In this document: piece by piece, positions 25,211 to 34,329 of the stretch
Position numbering within the stretch: position 1 is the first letter of the stretch
Layout of the letters: each line of letters opens with the position of its first letter
The notes under the pieces: generated by a model
Databases searched by the model: none
What the model saw: the letters and a program-made list of their open reading frames with translations, nothing else
What the model was told of the DNA's origin: nothing
Position numbers and translations under genes: made by a program
Source of the DNA: Halolamina pelagica
GTDB lineage: Archaea > Halobacteriota > Halobacteria > Halobacteriales > Haloferacaceae
Length of the DNA stretch: 64,000 nt
Assembly: GCF_900115675.1 (NCBI RefSeq)
Contig: NZ_FOXI01000006.1
Coordinates: 141,518 to 205,517 of the forward strand
Reading direction: 5' to 3'

Positions 25211-26770
25211 ATGACCAGCGGTTCGCCCTCGAACGTCCTCTTCGTGGTGATGGACACGGTCCGCAAGGACCACCTCGGCCCGTACGGCTACGAGCGGGAC
25301 ACGACGCCCGGGCTCGACGCGTTCGCCGAGGAGGGGACCGTCTTCGACAACGCCGTCGCGCCGGCGCCGTGGACGCTCCCGGTCCACGCGTCGATGTTCA
25401 CCGGGATGTACCCCTCGCGCCACGGCGCCGACCAGGAGAACCCGTACCTCGAGGGCGCGACGACGCTCGCCCAGTCGCTCTCGGCCGCGGGCCACGAGAC
25501 CGCCTGCTACTCCTCGAACGCCTGGATCACGCCGTACACCCACCTCACCGACGGGTTCGACGATCAGGACAACTTCTTCGAGGTGATGCCGGGTGACCTG
25601 CTCTCGGGCCCGCTGGCGCGGATGTGGCAGGTCCTCAACGACAACCCCCGGCTCCGCAAGCTCGCGGACATGATCGTCAGCGCGGGCAACACCGCCCACG
25701 AGTACCTGAGTTCGGGCGAGGGCGCCGACTCGAAGACCCCTAGGGTCATCGACCGCACGAAGGCGTTCGTCGAGGACGCCGAGGCCGAGGGCGACGACGG
25801 CTGGTTCTCCTTCATCAACCTCATGGACGCCCACCTCCCGTACCACCCGCCCGAGGAGTTCCGCGAGGAGTTCGCGCCGGGCGTCGACTCCACCGAGGTC
25901 TGCCAGAACTCGAAGCTGTACAACTCCGGCGCCCGCGACATCGACGACGCGGAGTGGGACGACATCCGCGGGCTCTACGACGCGGAGATCGCCCACATCG
26001 ACAGCCAACTCACCCGGCTGTTCGACTGGCTGAAGGAGACGGACCGCTGGGACGACACCGCGGTCGTGGTCTGTGCGGACCACGGCGAACTCCACGGCGA
26101 GCACGGCCTCTACGGCCACGAGTTCGGGCTCTACGACCCGCTCGTCAACGTCCCGCTGCTGGTGAAACACCCCGAACTCGGCGCCGGCCGGCGCGCGGAC
26201 ACGGTCGAACTGATCGACCTCTACCACACCGTCCTCGACACGTTCGACGCCGACGCGACCGCGGCCGCGGCCGACGAGGAGGCGGTCCGGTTCGACGCCA
26301 CGCGCTCGCTGCTCGCCGACGAGTACCGCGAGTTCGACGGCGTCGACGACGCCGACCCCGCACAGGAGGCCGCACCCGACGGCGAAACCGGGTTCGTCGA
26401 GTACTCGCGCCCGGTGGTCGAACTCAAGCAGTTGGAGGAGAAGGCCGCCGACGCGGGGATCGAACTCGACGAGGACTCCCGGTTCTACGCACGGATGCGC
26501 GCCGCCCGCCGGGCCGACGCGAAGTACGTCCGGATCGACCGCATCGAGGACGAGGCGTACCGGCTGGACGAGGACGCCGAGGAGACCGAGAACCTCGTTG
26601 GCGCCGACGACGAGGCGATCGACGAGGTCGAGGCCGAACTCGCAGTGTTCGAGAACGCTGTCGGCGGCGCGTGGACCAGCGCCGCCGCGGGCGAGGTCAC
26701 CGACGAGGCCGTCGAGGAGATGGACGAGGAGATCCAGGACCGGCTACAGGACCTCGGGTATATGGAGTAA
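25211..26770 (+). CDS. Sulfatase-like alkaline-phosphatase-superfamily protein
   Basis: A 519-residue hydrolase. Metal-binding residues are visible at VVMDTVRKDHLGPYGY near residue 13 and in VVVCADHGELHGEHGLYGHE near 290. The segment aligning with the sulfatase nucleophile reads PWTLPVHASMFTG near residue 56. It has Thr where formylglycine sulfatases have Cys or Ser in (C/S)xPxR, and His where that motif ends in Arg, so a classic aryl-sulfatase activity is unlikely. A phosphodiester, phosphonate or other alkaline-phosphatase-type reaction is more plausible. The C-terminal 130 residues are acidic and partly coiled. No export signal is seen. Confidence 0.83.
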   Translation: MTSGSPSNVLFVVMDTVRKDHLGPYGYERDTTPGLDAFAEEGTVFDNAVAPAPWTLPVHASMFTGMYPSRHGADQENPYLEGATTLAQSLSAAGHETACYSSNAWITPYTHLTDGFDDQDNFFEVMPGDLLSGPLARMWQVLNDNPRLRKLADMIVSAGNTAHEYLSSGEGADSKTPRVIDRTKAFVEDAEAEGDDGWFSFINLMDAHLPYHPPEEFREEFAPGVDSTEVCQNSKLYNSGARDIDDAEWDDIRGLYDAEIAHIDSQLTRLFDWLKETDRWDDTAVVVCADHGELHGEHGLYGHEFGLYDPLVNVPLLVKHPELGAGRRADTVELIDLYHTVLDTFDADATAAAADEEAVRFDATRSLLADEYREFDGVDDADPAQEAAPDGETGFVEYSRPVVELKQLEEKAADAGIELDEDSRFYARMRAARRADAKYVRIDRIEDEAYRLDEDAEETENLVGADDEAIDEVEAELAVFENAVGGAWTSAAAGEVTDEAVEEMDEEIQDRLQDLGYME

Positions 26771-26903
26771 GGTGACGGCGGGGAGTAATCGCGCCGATCC
26801 CGCAACGTGAAGTCGACCCCACGGTGTGGCTCGTCGGCATCGTACTGGGGAAACCGTTCTACTGTGCCCCACTGTTTTTGTTCGAACGACCACTTGTTGC
26901 GCT

Positions 26904-27149
26904 ATGGGCACCTGGCTCGACGCCACTCGCGAGGAACTCCACCGCTACCGGATCGAGACGGGCGACGAGGTGCTGACGCTCCAAGAGTTCTACCGCTTCT
27001 CCGAGTCCTCGCTCGCGGCGGCATTTCCGGAGAACAACCACGTCCGCGACAAGATGCGCCAACAGCTACAGGAACTCCGCGAGCGTGATGAACTCACGTT
27101 CCTAGACGACGACGGCAGCTACCGTATCGAAGACCTCGCACTCGACTGA
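26904..27149 (+). CDS. Stand-alone winged-helix protein resembling the DpnI C-terminal domain
   Basis: An 81-residue protein starting MGTWLDATREELHRYRIETG. Its core, LQEFYRFSESSLAAAFPENN then HVRDKMRQQLQELRERDELT, closely follows the winged-helix domain found at the C-terminus of DpnI and Dam-replacing restriction enzymes, which reads methylated DNA. Here it occurs with no nuclease domain. It could be a DNA-binding regulator or a remnant of a restriction enzyme. I chose the ATG at 26904; a T-rich word (GTTTTTGTTC) lies about 20-30 nt upstream. It is convergent with polD2, 3 nt between stops. Confidence 0.72.
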   Translation: MGTWLDATREELHRYRIETGDEVLTLQEFYRFSESSLAAAFPENNHVRDKMRQQLQELRERDELTFLDDDGSYRIEDLALD

Positions 27150-27152
27150 GCA

Positions 27153-30100
27153 CTACATGAAGTCCGCGATCCCGCTCTGTTTGTTCTTGTCGTTCTCGAA
27201 GATCGACTCCAGCGAGCGCTCCAGCACCTCTAACCGCTGTTTGGTGTAGTCCCGACAGCCGTACTCCTCGGCGACCTCGATGGCCACGTCCATGTACTTG
27301 TTCACGGAGCCGCGGTGGACCGTCAGCGTCATCCGGCCCCCACACTCCCGGCAGTCGCCGGTCAGGGGCACCCGGCGGTACTTCTCGCCGCAGTCGAGAC
27401 AGCGCGTCTCCTGCCGGGAGAACGCCCGGAGGTTCCCGATCAGGTCCGGGAGGAAGTGGTTCTCGATCACCCGCTCGGCCACGTCGGTCTGGTCGACGGC
27501 CCGGAGCTTCCGGGAGAGCTCGAGTTGGGCGTCCATCTTCGTCTCCATGTCGCCCAGGGTCTTGTACGCCGAGAGGTCCGGCCCGAGCGCGAGGTCGCCG
27601 GTGTCGTGGGTGTGGTCGAAGCCGTGGTACTCGTCCTCGGTACCGAGCGTGTCCTCGCCGATCCGGATCAGGTCCTCGACCTCACCGGGGTCTGCCATCT
27701 CCAGCGTGGCCTCGTAGAACTCCGTGGGGTACTGCCGGACGATGTCCATGTTGTGGGCCTCGTCGTCGATCTCCGAAGGGTCGATCCGGGAGGACATGAC
27801 GAGCGGGGCGTCCATCCGGCCCCCGCGCTGGTCGGGGAGGAACTCCTTCGAGAAGTTGAGCAGGCCGTCCAGCAGGAGCATGACGCAGTCCTCGTCGCCG
27901 TCGCAGTTCCGCCGCTTCGCCGCGTGGAAGTACGGATGGGCGTACCCGACGGCGGCGCTCGTGAACCCCACCACCCGACCGACCACCGCCGCGGAGGTGT
28001 GGGGCGCCATCCCGAACACGAGTTCGCCCACGAGGTCCTCGCGCTCCTCGACCCCGTAGAACGGCTCCAGCCCGTAGAACTCCTCCAGCAGGTCGTCGAC
28101 GAAGTCCGCCGTCCGCATCATGTGCTCGGCGGCGCCGTCGGGGAGGACGATGTCCTGCACCTTCAGTTCGACCAACTGGTCGTCGTGCCGCAGCCGCTCG
28201 CCGTCGATGTCGGTCTCGTAGCCGAGCCGCCGGAACTCCGCGGCGGTGGTGTCCAGCTCCGCGGGCCGGACCGAAGTGACCGGCAGGTCGGTCATGTCGT
28301 AGCGCACCGTGCCGTCCTTGAACGACGACACCCCGTGTTTCGCCCGGAGGATCCCCTTCTCCATCGGCTCCGGGGTCTCGTTGGCGGACATCAGCCCCTG
28401 CACGCCCTTCAGGATGGAGAAGCTCCCCTCGCGCTCGCCGATCGAGTCGAGCGCGTCGTGGTAGACCGCGTTGAGGTCGATCACGCGCTCCTCGGGGCTC
28501 TCGACCTCCCACTCGCACCGCGGGCAGACGACGCGCCCGGACTCGTCCGGTTCGACCGCGATCCCGCAGTCGTCGCACTCGTAGTACGGCTCGGTGTGGG
28601 ACTCACACTCCGGACACCGGTTCTTGTAGGTGTGCTCGCCGCAGTCGGGGCACTCGCGCTCGCCGAGGCTGACCTCGATCTTCCCGCGGCCGCGGTCGGT
28701 GCGGTCCTTCGCGGCCTTGGCCACGTCGCGCTGGCTGCCGCCGGCCTCGCCGATGGGGAACATCGTGTGGACCGCCGGCGAGAGGTCGCGGCTCTCGGAC
28801 TTCTCGGGCCGGCCCATCCGGTTGCCGATCCGCGTGGGCGCACGCTCCCGGATCGCGAAGGGCGCGACCTCGTTCACCGCCTCGATCGCGTTCGTGCCGG
28901 GCAGCGGGGCCGTGTCGGCGTCCGACGCGTCGCCGACGGCCGTCCCGTCGGTGTCGTCGGAAACTGCCACCCCACCGTCCGCGACCGCGTCTTCGCTCTC
29001 GGCGCCCCAGGTCCGCGCGCGCTCGCTCAGGTCCGTGGGCTCCCACTCCCGCTCCAGTTCCGTGGTCACGCCCAGCGACCGAAGGAGCGGGCGGTACTCG
29101 GGCACTCGGAGCGTCCCCTCGGTCGCGGTGTGCTCGACGAGCAGGCGTTCGAGCGCGCGCTGGGCGTCGTCGCTCCGCTCGATCAGCAGGCCGTCGTCGT
29201 CGATCTCCCCGTCGGCGGCGGCCGCCGCCAGCGCGTCGAACTCGGCGACGGTCACGTCGTGCCAGAGGTAGGTGTACTCGGGGTGGATCGGGCAGTCGTA
29301 CCGGCCGGCCCAGTCCAGCGCGGTCCGGGGGTCGGGGGCGTCGAGGTCGACGTGGGGGTCGTCCCGGAGCGCCTGCACGTCGGCGCCGGCGTCGTCGAAC
29401 TCCTGCTCCCACCACTCGACGCTGTACGACGCCGGGACGAGCGGGTGGTTGTTCTCGACGAACTCGCCGTAGTTCACGAGGTACTCGCCGAGGTCGAGGA
29501 TCTCGTCGACGCCGTTTCGCACTTCGAGCGCCTCCTGGGGGTCGTCGATCCGGCGCACGTCGCCGTTCGCCAGCTTGACCGTCGGTCCCTCGATCGAGTC
29601 GACCGGCACGACGCCGGCGGCCTTCCCCGGGCGCTCAGTCTTGATCTGGGTCCCCGTTGCGAGGAAGTCGTCGACGAGATGCATCGTCGCGGGGTGGACG
29701 CCCGCGGTCGCGAACCCGTGGTTCCGCGCGCGGCCGTAGCGCAGGCGGAACCCGCCGGACTCGGAGGGGTGGCCGAACACCGGCCGGCCGGCGATCAGGT
29801 CCCGGAGGTACTTGGTCGCGGGTTCGGCCCGGACCGGCCCTTCGGGCTCGTCCGGTTCGTCGGCGGCCCCGTCGCCGTCGGCGTCGTCCGGTTCGTCGTC
29901 GGCCTCCTCGGCGTCGTCCGCGTCGCCGTCGTAGTACGTGCCGTCGATGAGGTCCTGTAGCCACGGCCAGTCGACCTCGTCGAGTTGGCGCGTGTAACGC
30001 TGGATCTTCGGCGCCTTCAGGGCGATCCCCTCGGCCATGACGAGACACATCCCGCCGCGGGCGGAGTTGGTGTCGACGCGCTCGAGGTCGCGGAAGCCCG

Positions 30101-30770
30101 AGACCTCCTCGTCGCCGGTGGCCTCGCCATCGAGCATGATCGGCATGTGCTCGGCGATGAACTTCGTCTCCTCGTCCTTCGGCGTGTACTGGAGGCCGGT
30201 CTCCTTCTCGTAGAGGGCGATCTCCTCGGCGTAGCGCTCGACCTCGTCGTCGCGGGCGTGGAACTCCTCGATACCCAGCAGCGAGCGCGCGTAGTCGGCG
30301 ACGAGCACCGAGAGCGCCTGTGCGGTCCCGCCCGCCGAGCGGATCGGGCCGGCGTAGTAGACGTTCACGAACTCCGTCCCGTCGTCGTTCTGGAGCAGCT
30401 CCGCGCGGTCGATCCCCTCGATCGGCGCGGCGACGACGCCCTCAGTGAGCAGGGCGACCGCAGTTCGGACCGCGCCCTCGATCTTCCCCTCGCGGCTGTC
30501 GTAGTCGCCGACGTTGCCGTCGACGAAGTCCTCCACGAGCTCGAGGGCGGCCTCCTCGCGGCTCATCTCGCCTTCGAGCTCCCGGACGCGCTCGGCGACG
30601 CCGGGGATGCCGAGGATGTTCTCGACGCGGTCGGCCATGTCCCGCGCGACCGGGATCTCGATCTCCGTCTGGGGGTCGTACCCCTGCGAGCGAGCGGCTT
30701 CGGCGCGGTCGAACGCGTCGTCGAGTTGGCTCTCGATGCGCTCGAAGTAGCGCTCGTCGTCGTCTCTCAC
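27153..30770 (-). CDS. polD2: DNA polymerase D large catalytic subunit (DP2)
   Basis: A 1205-residue catalytic subunit of the archaeal replicative polymerase D. The N-terminal domain begins ERYFERIESQLDDAFDRAEA. Acidic haloadaptive insertions lie near residues 275-305 and 595-630. Zinc-binding cysteines appear as CPDCGEHTYKNRCPECESH and CPRCEWEV near residues 705-760 and again as CLDCGEKYRRVP and CRECGGRM near the C-terminus. The catalytic core includes HAAKRRNCDGDEDCVMLLLD near residue 950, whose Asp residues bind the metal ions. This site carries an intein in several archaea and is uninterrupted here. The last residues resemble the PCNA-interacting end. Confidence 0.95.
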   Translation of the reverse strand: MRDDDERYFERIESQLDDAFDRAEAARSQGYDPQTEIEIPVARDMADRVENILGIPGVAERVRELEGEMSREEAALELVEDFVDGNVGDYDSREGKIEGAVRTAVALLTEGVVAAPIEGIDRAELLQNDDGTEFVNVYYAGPIRSAGGTAQALSVLVADYARSLLGIEEFHARDDEVERYAEEIALYEKETGLQYTPKDEETKFIAEHMPIMLDGEATGDEEVSGFRDLERVDTNSARGGMCLVMAEGIALKAPKIQRYTRQLDEVDWPWLQDLIDGTYYDGDADDAEEADDEPDDADGDGAADEPDEPEGPVRAEPATKYLRDLIAGRPVFGHPSESGGFRLRYGRARNHGFATAGVHPATMHLVDDFLATGTQIKTERPGKAAGVVPVDSIEGPTVKLANGDVRRIDDPQEALEVRNGVDEILDLGEYLVNYGEFVENNHPLVPASYSVEWWEQEFDDAGADVQALRDDPHVDLDAPDPRTALDWAGRYDCPIHPEYTYLWHDVTVAEFDALAAAAADGEIDDDGLLIERSDDAQRALERLLVEHTATEGTLRVPEYRPLLRSLGVTTELEREWEPTDLSERARTWGAESEDAVADGGVAVSDDTDGTAVGDASDADTAPLPGTNAIEAVNEVAPFAIRERAPTRIGNRMGRPEKSESRDLSPAVHTMFPIGEAGGSQRDVAKAAKDRTDRGRGKIEVSLGERECPDCGEHTYKNRCPECESHTEPYYECDDCGIAVEPDESGRVVCPRCEWEVESPEERVIDLNAVYHDALDSIGEREGSFSILKGVQGLMSANETPEPMEKGILRAKHGVSSFKDGTVRYDMTDLPVTSVRPAELDTTAAEFRRLGYETDIDGERLRHDDQLVELKVQDIVLPDGAAEHMMRTADFVDDLLEEFYGLEPFYGVEEREDLVGELVFGMAPHTSAAVVGRVVGFTSAAVGYAHPYFHAAKRRNCDGDEDCVMLLLDGLLNFSKEFLPDQRGGRMDAPLVMSSRIDPSEIDDEAHNMDIVRQYPTEFYEATLEMADPGEVEDLIRIGEDTLGTEDEYHGFDHTHDTGDLALGPDLSAYKTLGDMETKMDAQLELSRKLRAVDQTDVAERVIENHFLPDLIGNLRAFSRQETRCLDCGEKYRRVPLTGDCRECGGRMTLTVHRGSVNKYMDVAIEVAEEYGCRDYTKQRLEVLERSLESIFENDKNKQSGIADFM

Positions 30771-30795
30771 CGGTACTCACCTCCGGGCGTCGGGC

Positions 30796-31215
30796 TCACA
30801 GCCAGAGGTCCAGATCGGTCTCCTCGTCGTGGTCTCGCTCCAGCGGTTCCTCGAACGTCCGCATGTACACCTCGCCGGCGAACACCGTGGCGGCATCGAG
30901 GTGCCCCGCGAGCGCCTGCCCGCTCGGTCGCGAGAGCACCGCGTGCGTGTGCGCGAACCGCTCGCCGTCGAGGTAGGAGACGTTGCCCAGACAGGCCGCC
31001 ACCTCGAGGGGTTCCTCGAACTCCACGGACTCGTACTCCCCCTCCTGCTGGTCGTAGAACCAGACGACGGCGTCCTGCACCGCGCCCATGGCGTTGAACC
31101 AGGCGGCGTCGACGTCCTCCTCGACCGCCAGCGACTCGATCTCCTCGCGCCAGTCGGCGCCGGTCTCGAGGCGGGCGAGGAACTCGCGGTCAGGGGAGAG
31201 TTCGCGGTAATCCAT
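30796..31215 (-). CDS. PPC-domain (DUF296) putative DNA-binding protein
   Basis: A 139-residue protein that is essentially one PPC/DUF296 domain. Signatures are WFNAMGAVQDAVVWFYDQQE near residue 43, LEVAACLGNVSYLDGERFAH near 68, and the metal-site-like HTHAVLSRPSGQALAGHL near 87. Archaeal and bacterial PPC proteins form trimers. The plant versions bind AT-rich DNA through an AT-hook, which is absent here. I chose the ATG at 31215; an in-frame ATG four codons upstream is possible. It precedes polD2 on the same strand by 25 nt, so the two may be co-transcribed. Confidence 0.82.
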   Translation of the reverse strand: MDYRELSPDREFLARLETGADWREEIESLAVEEDVDAAWFNAMGAVQDAVVWFYDQQEGEYESVEFEEPLEVAACLGNVSYLDGERFAHTHAVLSRPSGQALAGHLDAATVFAGEVYMRTFEEPLERDHDEETDLDLWL

Positions 31216-31326
31216 ACGCGTATCCAAGCGGCGACGAGGACAAAAACCTTGACTCCCGCCGCGGTCGCTCGGCAGCGACGGCTCGGCGCGAACGGGTCGG
31301 GCAGAAGAATGCGGTGGTCGAGTGCG

Positions 31327-31470
31327 CTACGCCCACTCCGCGACGACTGGCGCGTCGGCCTCCGCGACCGAGATCCAGGCCTCCTCCCGGCCGAGATCCG
31401 CGATAACGAACTCGGCGTCGTCCAGCGAGCCCATCACGTCGTCACCGCCGTGAACCGTGCCCGGTGCCAT
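31327..31470 (-). CDS. Small conserved haloarchaeal protein
   Basis: A 47-residue acidic protein starting MAPGTVHGGDDVMGSLDDAE, with the core FVIADLGREEAWISVAEADA. I recognise the pattern as a short haloarchaea-specific family with a conserved beta-strand and a WxxxxEADAP-like motif; the function is unknown. A TATA box (GTTTATG on the minus strand, 31495-31501) lies 25-31 nt upstream of the ATG and strongly supports this start and a leaderless mRNA. A much longer open frame on this strand is a shadow of the CBS gene. Confidence 0.72.
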   Translation of the reverse strand: MAPGTVHGGDDVMGSLDDAEFVIADLGREEAWISVAEADAPVVAEWA

Positions 31471-31494
31471 GCTACAACCTCCCACGCAGAGAGA

Positions 31495-31501
31495 CATAAA
31501 C
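31495..31501 (-). promoter_or_regulatory. TATA box of the 47-codon gene
   Basis: On the minus strand GTTTATG stands 25-31 nt before the ATG at 31470, the canonical haloarchaeal spacing for a leaderless mRNA. Confidence 0.6.
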
Positions 31502-31675
31502 CCGTCGAAACATTGACCATGGTTCACATGGACAGACGACGACCGGCCCTCCCTGCCGGCGGTTGCGGACCCAGGCGTCACATCACTTCGGAGTCCCGTC
31601 CCCGTCGACGCTCGGTGTGATCGGCCTGCGCACACCTTCGCAGAGTACAAGAGGGGCCCAAGAGAACACGACCCC

Positions 31676-32533
31676 ATGAAGGTAGCCGACGCCATGACGC
31701 CCGAGTCCGACCTCGTGACCGTCTCGCTGCCGGGCTCGCGCGACGACGCCCTCGAGTACCTGCAGGAACGGGAGTTCTCCTCGGTCCCCGTCGTCCGCGC
31801 GACCGACGAGGGCGAGCGGTACCGCGGGCTGGTCTCCCGCGACGACCTGATCGAACACCCCGACGAGGACGACCTCGCGCTCCTGATGCGGGAGGTGCCG
31901 ACGACGACCGCCGACGCCACCCTCCACGAGCTCGCGGAACTGATGCTCGAGGCGGGCACGCGCCGGGTGCCGGTCGTCGAGGCCGACGACGGCGGGACGC
32001 TCGTCGGCATCGTCACCATCACCGACGTGATGCGCGCGCTGGCTCGCGAGGACGTCGCCACCGACGCCGGGGTGGGCGACCTCTGTAACGGCAGCGTCAA
32101 CACCACCTACACCGGGACGCCGCTCCCGGTCGCCGAGCGGGAGATCGGACTGGCGGACGTGCCCTACACGATCGCGCTCGACGACGACACCGAGATGGCC
32201 GGCGTGCTCACCGAACCCGACATCGTCGCCGTCGCGGAGGTCGTCGAGGGGGAGGAGGACGCCGGCGCCTCGATGGCCGGCGACGACGAGCACTGGAAGT
32301 GGGAGAGCATCAAGTCGGTCGGCAACCGCTACGTGCCGACGCGGAACGTCGAGATCCCGGCCGAGCCGGTCTCGGAGTTCATGACCGAGGACGTCGTGAC
32401 AGTCTCGAAGGGCAAGTCCGCCGTCGAGGCCGCACGGCTGATGATCACCAACGACATCGAGCAGATCCCGGTCGTCAGCGGCGGCGAGCTCGCCGGCGTG
32501 CTCCGGGACGTGCACCTGCTGGAGGCCGTCTGA
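31676..32533 (+). CDS. Protein with four CBS motifs
   Basis: A 285-residue cytosolic protein made of two Bateman modules. It opens MKVADAMTPESDLVTVSLPG; the second CBS motif ends VGIVTITDVMRALARED near residue 120, and the fourth begins VSEFMTEDVVTVSKGKSAVE near 235 and ends AGVLRDVHLLEAV. Such modules bind adenine nucleotides and act as energy sensors or as partners of enzymes and transporters. No catalytic domain is fused to it. Its stop overlaps the start of glyS (TGATG), so the two are translationally coupled and may be functionally linked. Confidence 0.85.
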   Translation: MKVADAMTPESDLVTVSLPGSRDDALEYLQEREFSSVPVVRATDEGERYRGLVSRDDLIEHPDEDDLALLMREVPTTTADATLHELAELMLEAGTRRVPVVEADDGGTLVGIVTITDVMRALAREDVATDAGVGDLCNGSVNTTYTGTPLPVAEREIGLADVPYTIALDDDTEMAGVLTEPDIVAVAEVVEGEEDAGASMAGDDEHWKWESIKSVGNRYVPTRNVEIPAEPVSEFMTEDVVTVSKGKSAVEAARLMITNDIEQIPVVSGGELAGVLRDVHLLEAV

Positions 32534-34329
32534 TGAACGAGGACGCCGACGTTACCGAGCTCGCGAAACGCCGCGGCTTCTTCTTCGCGGCCGCGGAGGC
32601 GTACGGCGGCGCCGCCGGCTTCTACACGTTCGGCCCGGAGGGCGCGGCGCTGAAGCGCAACGTCGAGGCCGCCTGGCGCGACCGGTTCGCGCTCAAGGAG
32701 GACAACGAGGAGATCGCGGCGCCGACGATCATGCCCGAGCCCGTCTTCGAGGCCTCGGGCCACCTCGACACGTTCGACGACATGCTCGTCGAGTGTCCGG
32801 AGTGCGGCGAGTCCCACCGCGCGGACCACCTCGTCGAGGACGCGACCGACCTCGAGGACGCCGAGGCCCTGGAGCCCGAGGCGGTCGCCGACCTCATCGC
32901 CGACCACGACCTCACCTGTCCGTCCTGCGGCGCCGCCCTCGGCGGGCAGGAGGTCGATGAGTTCAACCTCATGTTCGAGACGAGCATCGGCCCCGGCTCG
33001 GGCCAGCCGGGCTACCTCCGGCCCGAGACCGCCCAGGGCATCTTCGTCGAGTTCCCGCGGCTGAAGGAGTACGCCCGCGGGAAGCTCCCCTTCGGCGTCA
33101 CCCAGATCGGTCCGGCCTACCGCAACGAGATCTCGCCACGCCGCGGCCTGATCCGGGTCCGCGAACTCACCCAGGCCGAACTGGAGACGTTCATCGACCC
33201 CGAGACCGACGAGCCCGACCTCGAGAAGGTCGCGGACGTGGGGCTCCGGCTCTACGCGGCGCCCGAGCAGCAGACTGACGCCCCCGCGACCGAGGGCTAT
33301 CAGGAGCTGAGCGTCCGCGAGGCCGTCGACGAGGGCGTCGTCGCCTCGGACTGGATCGCCTACTACCTCGGCGTCGCCCAGGAGTGGTACGAGCGCATCG
33401 GCGTCGACACCGAGCAGCTCCGGTTCCGCCAGCACCTCCCGGGCGAGCGCGCCCACTACGCGGCGGACTGCTGGGACGCCGAGGCCAAGGTCGAGAGCGC
33501 CGGCGGCGACTGGATCGAGATCGCGGGCTTCTCCACCCGCAGCGACTACGACCTCTCGAAACACGCCGCGGGCAGCGGCGAGAACTTCACCGTGTTCAAG
33601 CAGTACGACGAGCCCCGGACGGTCGAGCGCCCCAGCGTCGACCCCGACATGGCGACGCTCGGCCCCGAGTTCGGCGGCGACGCCGGCGCGGTCGCCGCGG
33701 CGCTCGAGGACTTGGCCGAGCGCGACCCCGACGCGTTCGAGGACGACGAGGTAACCGTCGACGTCGACGGCGAGGCGTACACGGTCGACACCGACGTGGC
33801 GAACTTCGAGGTCGTCGAGGAGACCGAGGCGGGCGAACACATCGTCCCCCACGTGATCGAGCCGTCCTTCGGCGTGGACCGAACCGTCTACACCCTGATC
33901 GACCACGGGCTCCAGCGCGACGACCTCGGCGGCGACCCCCGGGACTACCTCTCCTTCGCGCCCGAGATGGCGCCGACGGACGTGGCGGTGTTCCCGCTGG
34001 TCAGCAACCACGAGCCGCTCCTGGAGACCGCGAGCGAGGTGGTCTCGACGCTCCGGGCGGCGGGCTTCGACGCCACCCGGGACGACTCGGGCTCGATCGG
34101 CCGTCGCTACCGCCGGCAGGACGAGGTCGGCACGCCGTTCTGTGTCACCGTCGACCGCGACGGCCTCGAGGACGACCCCGAGTCCGTGACGCTGCGGGAC
34201 CGTGACACGGGCGCGCAGGCCCGCATCCCGACTGACGAACTCGTGGGGCAACTCGAGGCGCTCCACGAGGGCGAGACCGACTTCGAGACGGTACTGGCCC
34301 AGTACGAGACCGTCGAGACCGCGGACTGA
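32533..34329 (+). CDS. glyS: Glycyl-tRNA synthetase
   Basis: A 598-residue class II aminoacyl-tRNA synthetase of the archaeal/eukaryotic alpha2 type. Motifs include RRGFFFAAAEAYGGAAGFYTFGP at the start (split: FFFAAAEAYGGAAGF), the CPECGES and CPSCGAAL zinc-type pairs near residues 92 and 135, GYLRPETAQGIFVEF near 160, and motif 2 around RNEISPRRGLIRVRE near 200. Motif 3 is near VIEPSFGVDRTVYTL at about 440. The C-terminal anticodon-binding domain follows. The ATG overlaps the CBS gene stop. The dolichol kinase gene then overlaps its own stop, giving a three-gene coupled run. Confidence 0.94.
   Translation: MNEDADVTELAKRRGFFFAAAEAYGGAAGFYTFGPEGAALKRNVEAAWRDRFALKEDNEEIAAPTIMPEPVFEASGHLDTFDDMLVECPECGESHRADHLVEDATDLEDAEALEPEAVADLIADHDLTCPSCGAALGGQEVDEFNLMFETSIGPGSGQPGYLRPETAQGIFVEFPRLKEYARGKLPFGVTQIGPAYRNEISPRRGLIRVRELTQAELETFIDPETDEPDLEKVADVGLRLYAAPEQQTDAPATEGYQELSVREAVDEGVVASDWIAYYLGVAQEWYERIGVDTEQLRFRQHLPGERAHYAADCWDAEAKVESAGGDWIEIAGFSTRSDYDLSKHAAGSGENFTVFKQYDEPRTVERPSVDPDMATLGPEFGGDAGAVAAALEDLAERDPDAFEDDEVTVDVDGEAYTVDTDVANFEVVEETEAGEHIVPHVIEPSFGVDRTVYTLIDHGLQRDDLGGDPRDYLSFAPEMAPTDVAVFPLVSNHEPLLETASEVVSTLRAAGFDATRDDSGSIGRRYRRQDEVGTPFCVTVDRDGLEDDPESVTLRDRDTGAQARIPTDELVGQLEALHEGETDFETVLAQYETVETAD

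Noticed and set aside
27315..29960. 881-residue open frame on the plus strand
   Set aside because: Antisense shadow of the DNA polymerase D large subunit.
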